A stretch of DNA of 64,000 bases. Source: Paraburkholderia sp. Its GTDB lineage: Bacteria; Pseudomonadota; Gammaproteobacteria; Burkholderiales; Burkholderiaceae. Where the stretch lies: the NCBI RefSeq assembly GCF_028283785.1, contig NZ_JAPWKB010000012.1, positions 147,501 through 211,500 on the forward strand. Reading direction: 5' to 3'. Both the position numbers and the translations under genes were made by a program. The notes under the pieces are model-generated. The model worked only from the letters and a program-made list of their open reading frames with translations. It did not search any database and had not been told where the DNA came from. This document shows, one piece after another, positions 47,682 to 61,888 of the stretch (positions within the stretch are counted from its first letter, which is position 1; every line of letters begins with the position of its first letter).

Positions 47682-49412
47682 TCAAGCCGTCCTATCCTGC
47701 TTGAGTTTCAGTTCGTCGATCATCCGGTCGCGCATCACGAATTTCTGGACCTTACCGGTGACGGTCATCGGCAGTTCGTCCACGAAGCGGATGTGCTTCG
47801 GCACCTTGTAGTGCGCAATCTGATCGCGGCAGAACGTCTGCACGTCTTCGGCGCTCAGATGCTCGCCGGGACGAACGACGATCCACGCGCAGACCTCCTC
47901 GCCGTATTTCGAATCCGGCACGCCGAACACCTGCACGGTTTGAATCTTCGGATGACGGAACAGGAATTCCTCGATTTCGCGCGGGTAGATGTTTTCGCCG
48001 CCGCGAATCAGCATGTCCTTCAGCCGTCCGACGATGTTGCAATAGCCTTCCGCGTCGAGGGTGGCGAGGTCGCCGGTGTGCATCCAGCCATCGACGATGC
48101 TTTCGCGGGTTTTCGTGTCGTCGCCCCAATACCCTTGCATCACCGAATAGCCGCGCGTGCACAGTTCCCCCGTCACGCCGACCGGCACGATCTCGCCCAA
48201 CGGATCAACGATCTTCACCTCCAGGTGCGGCTGGATGCGCCCGACGGTCGTGGTTCGCTTGTCGAGCGGATCGGTGGTCGAGCTTTGGAACGAGACCGGG
48301 CTGGTTTCCGTCATCCCATACGCGATCGTGATCTCGCCGAGATGCATCGTCGAGACGACTTTTTTCATCGTTTCGATCGGACACGGCGAACCGGCCATGA
48401 TGCCGGTACGCAAGCGCGACAGATCGAAGCGCGCAAAGTCCGGATGATCGAGTTCGGCGATAAACATGGTCGGCACGCCGTGCAGCGCGGTGCATTTTTC
48501 GTCGGCGGTCGCGGCGAGTGTGGCGACCGGATCGAAGGCTTCGCCGGGAAACACCATGTTTGCCCCTACCGACACGCATGCGAGCACCGCCAGCACCATC
48601 CCAAAGCAGTGATACAGCGGCACGGGAATGCACAGGCCATCCTGTTCGCCCAGACGCATCGCCATCGCGATATAGCGGGCGTTGTTGACGATATTCCGGT
48701 GCGTCAGCGTCGCGCCCTTCGGATTGCCGGTCGTGCCGCTGGTGAACTGGATATTGATCGGCTCGTCGGCGTTCAGGGTGGCGCCGATCGCGTCGAGCTT
48801 CGCGACATCGAGGCTCGCGCGGCCCTGCTCGATCACGTCCGAGAACAACAGCATGCCGGGCGTGTCGGTGTCGCACATCCGGATCACGATGCGCAGGTCC
48901 GGCAGACGCGCGGCGTGCAGATCGCCGGGCGTGTGGCTGGCAAGCTCGGGCGCGAGCTCCTGGAGCATCTGTAGATACATCGACGACTTGAACCGCTCGG
49001 CCGCGATGATCGCCTTGCAACCCACCTTGTTCAGCGCGTATTCGAGCTCCGCAAGGCGGTACGCGGGATTGATATTCACGAGCACCGCGCCGATCCGCGC
49101 GGTCGCGAATTGCGTCAGCAACCATTCGACACGATTCGGCGACCAGATGCCGACACGGTCGCCCTTCACGATGCCCAGCGCGGCCAGACCCGACGCCATC
49201 GTATCGACTTCGTCCGCGAACTCCCGCCATGTCCAGCGAATGTCCTGCTCGCGAAATACCACGGCGGGACGCGTCGGAAAGCGTTCGACCGTGTCGCGCA
49301 GAAAATCGGCGACGGTCGCGTCGCTCAACGGAATGTCGGTGGAACCGCGAACGTACGACTGGTTATCGCGGGGTTCGATGATCGCGCCGTCGCTTTTGGC
49401 CTGCGTTGTCAT
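47682..49412 (-). CDS. Acyl-CoA synthetase (AMP-binding enzyme)
   Basis: A 576-aa member of the ANL superfamily that activates a fatty or other carboxylic acid to its CoA thioester through an acyl-AMP. The phosphate loop is [10 protein letters not shown] (224-233), then [12 protein letters not shown], the ribose-binding [16 protein letters not shown], the hinge [20 protein letters not shown] and the late catalytic lysine in TVTGKVQKF. It resembles medium-chain or branched acyl-CoA synthetases. AGGAGA precedes the ATG by 8 bases. Alone on the minus strand; chain-length preference unknown. Confidence 0.92.
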   Translation of the reverse strand: MTTQAKSDGAIIEPRDNQSYVRGSTDIPLSDATVADFLRDTVERFPTRPAVVFREQDIRWTWREFADEVDTMASGLAALGIVKGDRVGIWSPNRVEWLLTQFATARIGAVLVNINPAYRLAELEYALNKVGCKAIIAAERFKSSMYLQMLQELAPELASHTPGDLHAARLPDLRIVIRMCDTDTPGMLLFSDVIEQGRASLDVAKLDAIGATLNADEPINIQFTSGTTGNPKGATLTHRNIVNNARYIAMAMRLGEQDGLCIPVPLYHCFGMVLAVLACVSVGANMVFPGEAFDPVATLAATADEKCTALHGVPTMFIAELDHPDFARFDLSRLRTGIMAGSPCPIETMKKVVSTMHLGEITIAYGMTETSPVSFQSSTTDPLDKRTTTVGRIQPHLEVKIVDPLGEIVPVGVTGELCTRGYSVMQGYWGDDTKTRESIVDGWMHTGDLATLDAEGYCNIVGRLKDMLIRGGENIYPREIEEFLFRHPKIQTVQVFGVPDSKYGEEVCAWIVVRPGEHLSAEDVQTFCRDQIAHYKVPKHIRFVDELPMTVTGKVQKFVMRDRMIDELKLKQDRTA

Positions 49413-49606
49413 GGTGGTGTCTCCTGAAGAGGAATGCCGGTTCTAGAGTCGGTCTGCCGACGATTGTGCCATCCAGCCCGGGTCGAACGGCATCAAGTGA
49501 TACCCGCCCAGGCCGCCGCGTCTCATGTCGCTTCATGCCAGCCAGACCGGATATATCCAGATGACACCCGTGACCCGCCGTCAGCGGAAATGATTCGGCA
49601 TGCGCT

Positions 49607-49621
49607 GTCGAGTCACTCGAC
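49607..49621. promoter_or_regulatory. Perfect dyad upstream of the ADP-ribosyltransferase gene
   Basis: GTCGAG-TCA-CTCGAC, 6-bp arms with a 3-base gap, 68 bp before the start codon. It could be a regulator site; no hrp-type TTCG-N16-TTCG element was found. Confidence 0.25.
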
Positions 49622-49688
49622 CCCGCGCGAATACACGGAGCCGTGGCAGACGACACGGCAGATGGCACTGAGAAAGGGAGCGCTGAAG

Positions 49689-52346
49689 ATGGACGTGAAT
49701 ATCAACAGACCGGATCTCGCCGGGACCACCGGACAAGGCATGTCGCGGCTAAGTAGCGGGAAACCGTTACCGGAGTCGAATCCCAAAGGACCCTCGCTCA
49801 CCGAAAACGTACCAGCGCCGATCAATGCCGCTGAACTCAAAGACCTCGATTCCCTGTACGCCAAGGTCTACGAAGTCCGGGCCGGATCGCTGGCCGCCGC
49901 GAACATCAGGAAGTTGGAACGCAATGTGGCGCAGTCGCTGACTGGCTATCCGCAGCACGTTGTCGCGCGCGAGCAGCGTCTCGCGGCGATGGCCGCCAGC
50001 CTGCAAAACTCGCCGCCATCCGTTCGCGAGTACTTTGCGGGCGCGGGCGCGATCCTCCGCGCGGTCGGTCGCGAGACAACCGATCCCCGAGTCCTCGACG
50101 CGCTGGCCGGTCAAATGAATGCGCTGGAACGCGCCGTACTCGACGAACATAACCGCGTGCTCGCCGATCCACCGGATGAAGTCCTCGGCGTGTTCAATTC
50201 TCCGGCGAACACGGGCTCGACTGGCGAGCAAGACGGGTCTACCGGCGTTTCCCTCGGCGATTTGCGTCAATCGTTTCTGGTCCGCGGCAAGACGCCCGCG
50301 CAACGGGAACAGGTCTTCAAACAGGCCTCGACGCTCAATGCCAGCTTGCAGCAACAGACGGGCGCGACGCTCGACGCGCAGTATCAGCGCGAGGCCGTCA
50401 AATGGAACGAGGCCAATACACGCGTGGACCAGATTCTCGCGACTGCGGGCGCGCAGAAAGAGCCCGGTCTGCGCTACGAAACGATAGGCCGGCAGTTGTT
50501 TACGAATACGCCGGGCGAGGACAGCGATCGGGCCGTTCTGGCGTTCACGGACCGCTTGCGCAACGATCCGGGCGTTCACGACACGCTCACAAAATGGTAC
50601 GGCGACGCTGCGGGCAAGCTGAACAAAGCGGGCGTCGATGCCGGCAAACGCTACGAGCAGATCGTCGGCCATCTGCCGGCGGCAGGACCGGACTACGTGC
50701 GCGATCTCTCGGACCAGTACAACACCGTTCTGAAAGACAACACGACGAAAGACATCTCGATCACGCCGAAGGCCAAAGCCGAACGGCTCGCCGGGCAAAT
50801 CGTCGAGGGTGTCGCGCGCTTCATGATGGATATGTTTCCGCTGACGGCGCCATTTGTCGACCGGTTAATGCCGCGCAGCATGCTGCCCGCCAACGCGCGA
50901 CTCGGCATCGACGTCGGCACCGCGCTGCTGGCGGCGGCCTTACCTGGCGGAGACATCGAAGCGCTGGCGCGCGAAATTCCACAGGCGCTCAAAGGCATCG
51001 GCGCGGTGGCGGCGGACGCCACCAGGACCGCTGGATTCGCCGTACACGGCGAAGCCGCGACAGCCGGCGTGGCGAAAGCGGCGGGCTTTGAGATCGACCG
51101 TGGCAGCCAATTGCTGCACGAGCAGACGGGTACACCGCTGGCCATTCCATCGTCCTACGCCGTACATCGTCCACCCGACTTGTCGCAGGTCGCCGGACAA
51201 CGCAATCTCTACCGCGATCCTGCTGGCGCGCAGTACATCCACGACGGCTCCAACTGGTTCGCCGCCCGCTACGACGCCGACAACGGCACACTACGCATCT
51301 GGCAACCCGATAACGCGTATAAGCCGCAATACCCTGTCCGGCCCACTGCCGACGGCGGCTTCGAAATCCACAACAACGTGGGGCTCAAGGGCGGAATGAT
51401 GTCGGATAGCGATGCGGCGTCGTCATCGGCCAGTCCGTGGTGGACATGGACGATCCCGACGTCCAGCGCGGAGCAACCGCTACCGCGGCTCGCGCAAGGC
51501 TTCACCGTGACCTCATCGAGCGGCGCGCCGGTATCGGGCGAAATGACGAAGGCTATGGATGTGCTCGGCTGGAAGTCACCCGCCAATCGCGCGATGGACG
51601 ACACCGCGTTCAAAGCGCAATACCGGCAGGCGTATGACGCGATGCCGGCGAAAAACAGAAACGCCCTGCGCTCGTGGACAGCGGCGGGAGACTCCGATAT
51701 CAGTTCGGAGGACAGCTACGAAGCAATCAACTATCGGCTCAACAGCAGTTTGTACAACCGCGAACCTAAGCCGTTCACTGCAACGCTGAGAGACAACGTC
51801 GCGGCCGCGCTCGATACGCTTCCGGTGCCCGAAGGCGGGCCGCACAAGCTGCTGCGGACGGCGCAGGTCCCCGCCGGCTATGCCGCCCGATTCAACGTTG
51901 GCGATCTGGTGACAAACTCGCCCGCCTTCATGTCGGCGTCGAGCGCGAATAACTTTGCAGACCAGGCGATCGAATCGGTCGGTGGCGTCTTCAGAAATAG
52001 ATCACCCGCGGTGGCTATCTACGATATAGAAGGGACCACGGCAAAACCGACGATAGAAGGTGTGTCTACCAATCTTGGCTCGGAGCGCGAATGGATATTC
52101 AAGCCGAATACTGTGTTTCGCGTCGTGGAAATTGGCAGTGCGACGCCTAATGACGTGGGTGCTGCTGCACGCCTTCCCCCGCGGATCGGTATGCGTCTGG
52201 TCGAAGAAACCTTCAATGGCGAGGATTCGGTATTCGCGAAAAATATCTATTCGGGCGAGATGGAACTCGTCTATGCACCGAATGTGAAACCGACCTATAC
52301 GCCGCTGCTGCGACCGGCTAGCGGCGGACCCTCGACGCAGGCTTGA
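49689..52346 (+). CDS. Large protein with C-terminal R-S-E ADP-ribosyltransferase domain (putative effector/toxin)
   Basis: An 885-aa protein without signal peptide. Residues 1-45 are rich in Ser, Pro, Asn and Gly, as in type III effector leaders. Residues 50-460 are mainly helical. At about 488-570 a module SSYAVHRPPDLSQVAGQRNL...YRDPAGAQYI...WFAARYD...YPVRPTADGGFEI...VGLKGG resembles a linker seen in large Pseudomonas/Burkholderia toxin-like proteins. The C-terminus has the three mono-ADP-ribosyltransferase signatures: R723 (HKLLRTAQVP), S749-A-S751 (FMSASSANNF) and E799-R-E801 (SEREWIFKPNTVFRVV). The E-x-E favours arginine modification. AGGGAG stands 8 bases before the ATG. No immunity gene is evident next to it, so a eukaryotic target is likely. 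Secretion route not shown. Confidence 0.78.
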   Translation: MDVNINRPDLAGTTGQGMSRLSSGKPLPESNPKGPSLTENVPAPINAAELKDLDSLYAKVYEVRAGSLAAANIRKLERNVAQSLTGYPQHVVAREQRLAAMAASLQNSPPSVREYFAGAGAILRAVGRETTDPRVLDALAGQMNALERAVLDEHNRVLADPPDEVLGVFNSPANTGSTGEQDGSTGVSLGDLRQSFLVRGKTPAQREQVFKQASTLNASLQQQTGATLDAQYQREAVKWNEANTRVDQILATAGAQKEPGLRYETIGRQLFTNTPGEDSDRAVLAFTDRLRNDPGVHDTLTKWYGDAAGKLNKAGVDAGKRYEQIVGHLPAAGPDYVRDLSDQYNTVLKDNTTKDISITPKAKAERLAGQIVEGVARFMMDMFPLTAPFVDRLMPRSMLPANARLGIDVGTALLAAALPGGDIEALAREIPQALKGIGAVAADATRTAGFAVHGEAATAGVAKAAGFEIDRGSQLLHEQTGTPLAIPSSYAVHRPPDLSQVAGQRNLYRDPAGAQYIHDGSNWFAARYDADNGTLRIWQPDNAYKPQYPVRPTADGGFEIHNNVGLKGGMMSDSDAASSSASPWWTWTIPTSSAEQPLPRLAQGFTVTSSSGAPVSGEMTKAMDVLGWKSPANRAMDDTAFKAQYRQAYDAMPAKNRNALRSWTAAGDSDISSEDSYEAINYRLNSSLYNREPKPFTATLRDNVAAALDTLPVPEGGPHKLLRTAQVPAGYAARFNVGDLVTNSPAFMSASSANNFADQAIESVGGVFRNRSPAVAIYDIEGTTAKPTIEGVSTNLGSEREWIFKPNTVFRVVEIGSATPNDVGAAARLPPRIGMRLVEETFNGEDSVFAKNIYSGEMELVYAPNVKPTYTPLLRPASGGPSTQA

Positions 52347-52696
52347 GTGGTTTGCGGATCGCGGATTTGCCGAGGGCTTTAGTAGCGCAGTCTTTCGCGG
52401 ATCGTCCTGGGTGATTCTTAAGTGGCGTGGGCCAACGCGTTGAGTGGCTCGGAATCAGATGAAATTCGATCGTTTTTAATCAGCATTCTAAAAATAATTC
52501 TCTAATTAAACAGAGTGATCTTAAGAAATGGCTGTTTTCAATTTATTTAAATTTCATTGAAAATCGACACTGCGATTATGTTGATTTACGACAATGCTTT
52601 TGGCTCTTATCAGGATAACGACTCGGTAGACTTTTATTGAATTCGCAAATCCGTTGCAATTCATGTTGCCTGGTTTATCGAAACAGGAGTCTCGCT
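52347..52696. other. AT-rich intergenic region in accessory segment
   Basis: About 350 bp; 52480-52640 is strikingly A/T-rich compared with the window (stretches such as TCAATTTATTTAAATTTCAT). This suggests foreign origin and a target for H-NS. No gene or clear promoter pair was found. The ribosome site AGGAG at 52685-52689 serves the next gene. Confidence 0.6.
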
Positions 52697-54562
52697 TTGA
52701 ATCAAACAGTCTTAAGCGGCATCGAGTTATCGAAGAAAATCTGGGCCAATGTACCGGGCGCCGATGCAAACGGCTATTCGAACCCCGGCGACACCATCGC
52801 GTACGCGTTCGGTGTCGTCGATGCGAAACTGGATTTTGGCGACATCCTGGGTCCAGATGGCTATGTCATCGAGTCGAAGTTGATCGGGGGCGTGATCACG
52901 TTGATCGGCGCGAACACGGTCACCCGCCAGTTGCCGCCGGGCGACTACCAGTTGTTCGAGTTCGTGATCGCGCGCGACGCGGACGGCGTGACGTTGCGCT
53001 ACGGTCGGCGCACAGGCTCGGATTTCACGGCAGCCATCAACGGCGTCCGCAAATCGCCGGATAACGACGAAGACGGCGGAATCGGGTTCACGGTCAGCGC
53101 GAGCGGTGGCATCGTGCCGGTCGTGTGCATCAACAAATCGGTTTCGGTATTGATCGACAAGCACGTCGGCGATTCGAGTCCGTCCGAGCGAAAAGGCGTC
53201 CTGTTCTTCGGCACGAGTTCCTATCTCGGACTCACCCAAGACGGCTACAACTGGAATTCGACGTCTATCGTCCGCCTGGGGCTGACTGACGCAAACGGTG
53301 CGCTTCGCCTCGACGGATTCACGTCCGGCAATAACGTGTTTCTTCACGAAGTCGTGCCGAAAGCTGCGTACGACGCCGGGCTTCGTCCGAAGCAAATGAC
53401 GGTCTACAAGCTCGACGGTTCGGTCTGGTACACGGCCGGCTTTCCCGATTTTCATCAGGTGACGCGCGACGAACTGGATACGCTGCTGAAGGATCCGAAA
53501 GTCACGCCGGTTGGGCGCGAACTGATTCGCGCGAATCTGAACGTCGGCGATTATCTGTTTACCAACCAGAATTACTTCTACGAGCGTCAGGGCGTGATTC
53601 CTGTCACCGTATTGAACGAACGTCTGCCGAAAGGCGGTATCGAGCTAAGCAAGAAAATCTGGGCACATGTGCCGGGCTCGGATTCAAAAGGACGCTCGAA
53701 TCCGGACAACACCATCCAGTATGCGTTCGGCGTCGCCAATGCGTCGGCACACTTCGCGGACATCGCTCGGGCCGACGGTTATGTCGATCCGTCGAAACTG
53801 ATTGGCGGCGTGCTGATGGTCACAGGCGCGAGCAAGGCCACGCTTCAGCTTGCGCCCGGCAGCTACAAGCTGTTTGAGTTCACCATCGTTCGCGATGCGG
53901 ACGGCGCGACACTGCTATTCGGCAAACGCACGGGCTGGGACTTCACAGCGGATTTCGACGGCGTTCTGCAGACACCGTCGGATGACGGCGATGGAGCGAT
54001 CGTTTTCGAAGTCAGCAACCAGACGCGTGTCATTTCGGTCGTTGCGGTCAACAAGTCGCTTTCGGTGCAGATTCGCAACCAGGTCAGCGATGTTCGCCAG
54101 ACGGGACAAACGACCGGCAGGATGTTTTTCGGAACGAGTTCGTATCTCGGTTTGACTCAGGACAGCCAGAACTGGAACGGTGGGGCGATCGTCCGGCTGG
54201 GCGTCACCGACGCCGAAGGCATACTGCGTCTGGACGGATTCGTGTCCGGGAATAACGTGTTTATCCACGAAGTCATCCCAAAGGACACGTATGACGCCGG
54301 CGTGCGCCCGAAGGAAATGACCGTGCGGAAACTCGACGGGTCGGTCTGGTTCACGACGCCGTTTTCCGCGCAGCATCAAGTCACGCAAGATGAGCTCGAC
54401 ATGCTGCTTAAAGACCCGAAGTTCACCGGCGAAGGTCGACAGTTGATTCGCGCCCATCTGAAGGTCGGCGACTATCTGTTCTCCGCTCGCGACTACTTCT
54501 ACGAGCGCCAGGGCGTGATCGACGTGAGCGTACTCAACGATTTCAGCAACGTAGGCAAATAA
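52697..54562 (+). CDS. Two-unit repeat protein with SpaA/prealbumin-like segments
   Basis: A 621-aa protein made of two tandem units, residues 8-313 and 314-621, starting GIELSKKIWANVPGADANG and GIELSKKIWAHVPGSDSKG and alike to the end (FYERQGVI.V.VLN). Each unit has two beta-rich parts. One contains LPPGDYQLFEF or LAPGSYKLFEF; the other TDANGALRLDGF-TSGNNVFLHEV, the pattern of SpaA/prealbumin-like domains. No signal peptide, membrane helix or LPXTG motif is visible. The start is a TTG with AGGAG 7 bases before it; the earlier TTG at 52637 has no such site. Function unknown; adhesin-like, structural or export by a leaderless route are options. Confidence 0.72.
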   Translation: MNQTVLSGIELSKKIWANVPGADANGYSNPGDTIAYAFGVVDAKLDFGDILGPDGYVIESKLIGGVITLIGANTVTRQLPPGDYQLFEFVIARDADGVTLRYGRRTGSDFTAAINGVRKSPDNDEDGGIGFTVSASGGIVPVVCINKSVSVLIDKHVGDSSPSERKGVLFFGTSSYLGLTQDGYNWNSTSIVRLGLTDANGALRLDGFTSGNNVFLHEVVPKAAYDAGLRPKQMTVYKLDGSVWYTAGFPDFHQVTRDELDTLLKDPKVTPVGRELIRANLNVGDYLFTNQNYFYERQGVIPVTVLNERLPKGGIELSKKIWAHVPGSDSKGRSNPDNTIQYAFGVANASAHFADIARADGYVDPSKLIGGVLMVTGASKATLQLAPGSYKLFEFTIVRDADGATLLFGKRTGWDFTADFDGVLQTPSDDGDGAIVFEVSNQTRVISVVAVNKSLSVQIRNQVSDVRQTGQTTGRMFFGTSSYLGLTQDSQNWNGGAIVRLGVTDAEGILRLDGFVSGNNVFIHEVIPKDTYDAGVRPKEMTVRKLDGSVWFTTPFSAQHQVTQDELDMLLKDPKFTGEGRQLIRAHLKVGDYLFSARDYFYERQGVIDVSVLNDFSNVGK

Positions 54563-54614
54563 CGGTTCGACGGCACGGTCATGCTGGACATCACCAGCGC
54601 TAAGCGCGCATAAA

Positions 54615-54644
54615 AAAACGGGCGCCTTTGCAGGTGCCCGTTTT
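54615..54644. terminator. Bidirectional terminator between repeat protein and atpC
   Basis: AAAACGGGCGCC / GGTGCCCGTTTT with a 6-base loop and one G-T pair. It has an A run before it and T run after it, so it can end both the plus-strand gene and the atp operon. Confidence 0.85.
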
Positions 54645-54696
54645 CAATTCTTCGACGTTTGACGAGTCCTTATGGCACTCGAAAAACGCTTGCTGC

Positions 54697-55122
54697 CTAG
54701 TTCTGACCGCGCAGCTTCCGCAGACGCTGGATTGCCGCGAGTTGAGCCGTCGCATACGCGAGTTCCGCTTGCGCGGTTGCGTATTCGAGGTTCGAACCCG
54801 TGTTTTGCAGCGCCTCTTCAGCACGCTGACGCGCCTGTTCGGCTTTGGCTTCGTCGAGGTCTTTGCCGCGGATTGCGGTGTCGGCGAGAACCGTCACTGC
54901 GCCCGGCTGAACTTCGAGAATGCCGCCAGCGACGAATACGAACTCTTCATCGCCGTTTTCAGCTTCGATGCGAACCGCACCCGGACGAATCCGCGTGATC
55001 AGCGGTGTGTGGCCTGGCAGAATGCCCAGTTCACCCGCTTCGCCCGGCAGCGCGACGAATTTCGCCTGGCCCGAGAAGATCTGCTCTTCCGCGCTGACGA
55101 CGTCTACTTTAATGGTTGCCAT
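54697..55122 (-). CDS. atpC: ATP synthase epsilon subunit
   Basis: A 141-aa subunit of the F1 central stalk that couples rotation and inhibits hydrolysis. [40 protein letters not shown] and the C-terminal helical hairpin ([19 protein letters not shown]) are typical. ATG at 55122 after AGGAG. Last gene of the operon. Confidence 0.97.
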   Translation of the reverse strand: MATIKVDVVSAEEQIFSGQAKFVALPGEAGELGILPGHTPLITRIRPGAVRIEAENGDEEFVFVAGGILEVQPGAVTVLADTAIRGKDLDEAKAEQARQRAEEALQNTGSNLEYATAQAELAYATAQLAAIQRLRKLRGQN

Positions 55123-55260
55123 ATCGACTCCTGTCGACGGGAGCGAGCGCTTTAGCGCTTGCCCTCGTCCCATGCAAGGCGGGTTGAGCGTGTTGCGTAC
55201 GGCGCGACGGTCAGTTCAGACTCACCCGACGATCGCGCCTCGTTGCCTACACTCGAACCT

Positions 55261-56656
<1,396 letters not shown>

Positions 56657-56742
56657 CGCTTTTCCTTTAGATACTCAATTCTTCACTCGCGCAACGGCGC
56701 AGTTTCGAGGGGCGGCCACCAGCGGCTCGCTGATCGTGACGA

Positions 56743-57630
56743 TCAGACCGCAGCGGCGCCACCGACGATTTCCGACAGTTCTTTCGTGATCGCGGCCTGG
56801 CGGCTCTTGTTGTACACGAGCTGCAATTCGTTGATCACAGTCTTCGCGTTGTCCGAAGCGGCCTTCATTGCGACCATTCGTGCCGACTGCTCCGATGCCA
56901 TGTTTTCCGCGACGGCCTGATAGACCAGCGCTTCGACATAACGCACCAGCAGTTCGTCCACCACTGCCTGAGCGTCCGGCTCGTAGATGTAGTCCCACGA
57001 AGTCTTCGGCGTGGTGTTGACAGCCTCTTCCTTGTTCTCGAACTGGTCTGCCGCGAGCGGCAGCAGTTGCTCGATCACCGCTTCCTGCTTCATCGTGTTG
57101 ACGAAGCGCGTGTACGCGAGGTACACAGCGGAAATCTTGCCTTCCGAGTACAGATCCAGCTGAACCTTGACCGCGCCGATCAGCTTTTCCAGATGCGGCG
57201 TATCGCCCAGTTGCACGACGTTCGACACGACTTTCGCGCGCAGACGGTTCAGGAAACCCAGACCCTTGCCACCGATCGCAGTTGCTTCGATGGTCTTGCC
57301 CTGGCCTTCCAGTTCCTTGAACTTCTGCAGCGACGCACGCAAGATGTTCGTGTTCATCCCGCCGCACAGACCTTTATCGGTCGTGACCAGGATGATGCCG
57401 GCCGTGTTCACGCCTTCGTTCGACACCATGAACGGGTGACGATACTCAGGATTCGCACGGCTCATGTGTGCGGCGATATCGCGGACCTTGTCGGCATACG
57501 GGCGAGCAGCACGCATGCGCTCCTGAGCGCGGCGCATCTTCGATGCGGCCACCATCTCCATCGCTTTGGTGATCTTTCGCGTGTTTTGCACGCTCTTGAT
57601 CTTGCCGCGAATTTCCTTCATTCCAGCCAT
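56743..57630 (-). CDS. atpG: ATP synthase gamma subunit
   Basis: A 295-aa rotor shaft of F1. The N-terminal coiled coil [20 protein letters not shown] and [19 protein letters not shown], the [10 protein letters not shown] turn and the C-terminal helix ALKAAS-like ([20 protein letters not shown]) match the family. AAGGAG precedes the ATG. Confidence 0.97.
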   Translation of the reverse strand: MAGMKEIRGKIKSVQNTRKITKAMEMVAASKMRRAQERMRAARPYADKVRDIAAHMSRANPEYRHPFMVSNEGVNTAGIILVTTDKGLCGGMNTNILRASLQKFKELEGQGKTIEATAIGGKGLGFLNRLRAKVVSNVVQLGDTPHLEKLIGAVKVQLDLYSEGKISAVYLAYTRFVNTMKQEAVIEQLLPLAADQFENKEEAVNTTPKTSWDYIYEPDAQAVVDELLVRYVEALVYQAVAENMASEQSARMVAMKAASDNAKTVINELQLVYNKSRQAAITKELSEIVGGAAAV

Positions 57631-57721
57631 TGCTTGCTCCTTGATCGAAGCGGTACGGGTGCATCTGCATGCAACCCGCGCCGCTTCAAGGTCCGTTTAT
57701 GCCTTGCGGATCACTCGCGGA

Positions 57722-59263
<1,542 letters not shown>

Positions 59264-59321
59264 TATTCGCTCCTGATAGTCAATTCTGTTGCGTGCCAGC
59301 CGCTTCAGCGCTTTAGGCGCT

Positions 59322-59861
59322 TCAGGCCGTCAGAGCCGTCTGCATGCTGGCAAGCCGCGCGCGGACCGAGGTATCGAGCACTTCGTCGCCGACCGTCACG
59401 CGCACGCCGCCGATCAGCGACGCGTCGGTTTCAACCGTCGGCTTCAGCTTGCGTTTGAACTTGCGTTCGAGACTTGCGACGAGGTCGTTCAACTGTGCGC
59501 CTTCGAGCGGGAATGCGCTGACGATCAGCACATCGGCCGCGCCTTCACGGGCGTTCTTCAACTCTTCGAACTGCGTGGCGATTTCCGGCAGCAGTTGCAG
59601 ACGATGGTTATCCACCAGCATCTGCACCAGATTCTTCGCCTGCGCATTGTCCTTGAGCGGCGATTTGACCGCGGCGAGCAGCAATTCGCTGATCTGTGCG
59701 CGGCTTACTTTCGGGCTCGTGGCGATCGACAGCACTTCGGGCAGACGCGCAACCTGTGCCAGCTCGTGCACGAGCGTGGACCAGGCGGCGGTGTCACCAG
59801 CTTCGGCCACGCCAAACAGCGCTTCTGCGTACGGACGGGCGATGGTTGCAAGTTCGGCCAT
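59322..59861 (-). CDS. atpH: ATP synthase delta subunit
   Basis: A 179-aa peripheral-stalk subunit linking F1 to subunit b (OSCP-like). [20 protein letters not shown] and [20 protein letters not shown] are typical. The ATG lies two bases after the atpF stop, suggesting translational coupling. Confidence 0.96.
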   Translation of the reverse strand: MAELATIARPYAEALFGVAEAGDTAAWSTLVHELAQVARLPEVLSIATSPKVSRAQISELLLAAVKSPLKDNAQAKNLVQMLVDNHRLQLLPEIATQFEELKNAREGAADVLIVSAFPLEGAQLNDLVASLERKFKRKLKPTVETDASLIGGVRVTVGDEVLDTSVRARLASMQTALTA

Positions 59862-59863
59862 GA

Positions 59864-60334
59864 TCAGAGCTCGGCTTTCAGTTGATTCAGCAGGTCGGCG
59901 TGGGCCGACTGATCGACTTCGCGCTTCAGGATCTGTTCAGCGCCCTTCACCGCCAGCGAAGCGACTTCGCCACGCAGGGTTTCACGCGCCTTCACGACTT
60001 GCTGGTCAGCATCGGCCTTCGCTTGCGCGACGATCCGGGCGGCTTCGGCGTGAGCCTGTGCCTTGATTTCGTCGGCGAGGGCGACCGCGCGCTTTTCAGC
60101 GTCGGCGATGCGCTGCTGGCCGTCATTGCGAGCCTGCGCGAGTTCCTGGTCGACTTTCTTGTGCGCGGCAGCGAGTTCAGCCTTGCCCTTTTCGGCGGCC
60201 GACAGGCCATCGGCGATCTTCTTCGCGCGCTCGTCGAGGGCGTTGATCAACGGCGGCCACACGAACTTCATCGTGAACCACGCGAGGATCAGGAACACGA
60301 CCATTTGCGCAAACAGGGTTGCGTTGAGATTCAC
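59864..60334 (-). CDS. atpF: ATP synthase subunit b
   Basis: A 156-aa Fo peripheral-stalk subunit with one N-terminal membrane helix ([20 protein letters not shown]) and a long charged coiled coil. Starts with GTG at 60334, preceded by AAGGAAA. Length equals the E. coli protein. Confidence 0.96.
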   Translation of the reverse strand: MNLNATLFAQMVVFLILAWFTMKFVWPPLINALDERAKKIADGLSAAEKGKAELAAAHKKVDQELAQARNDGQQRIADAEKRAVALADEIKAQAHAEAARIVAQAKADADQQVVKARETLRGEVASLAVKGAEQILKREVDQSAHADLLNQLKAEL

Positions 60335-60469
60335 GGTGTTTCCTTAAACGTTGCTAGTTCGGAAAGTGAAACGGCAAGGCGCTCATCGATTCTGTGTTCG
60401 ATCAGCGCCCAGTGCCCGTTCCGCCCTGCGCCTGATTGTTATCGATCAGGCGCAAACTTCCGAGGAACC

Positions 60470-61696
<1,227 letters not shown>

Positions 61697-61888
61697 CTAT
61701 CCGGGCTATTCCCGTCTATGCAATGCTGCATTGCGGGAACATGCCAGCGCAGGTTGTGTCGAACCTGCGCGCCCTTGACTGACGCCTTGCGTCAGCCTGC
61801 TTTCAATTCTGTTTGCCGCTTGAATGCTGCTCGATTGTGCTGCCTGAGTCGCTGCCGCGACTGCCTGACTTGCTTTACTGCGGGCGGT

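Noticed and set aside
49434..49688. hrp-type TTCG-N16-TTCG promoter element before the effector gene
   Set aside because: Only a single TTCG was found at the relevant distance; no partner with 16-base spacing.
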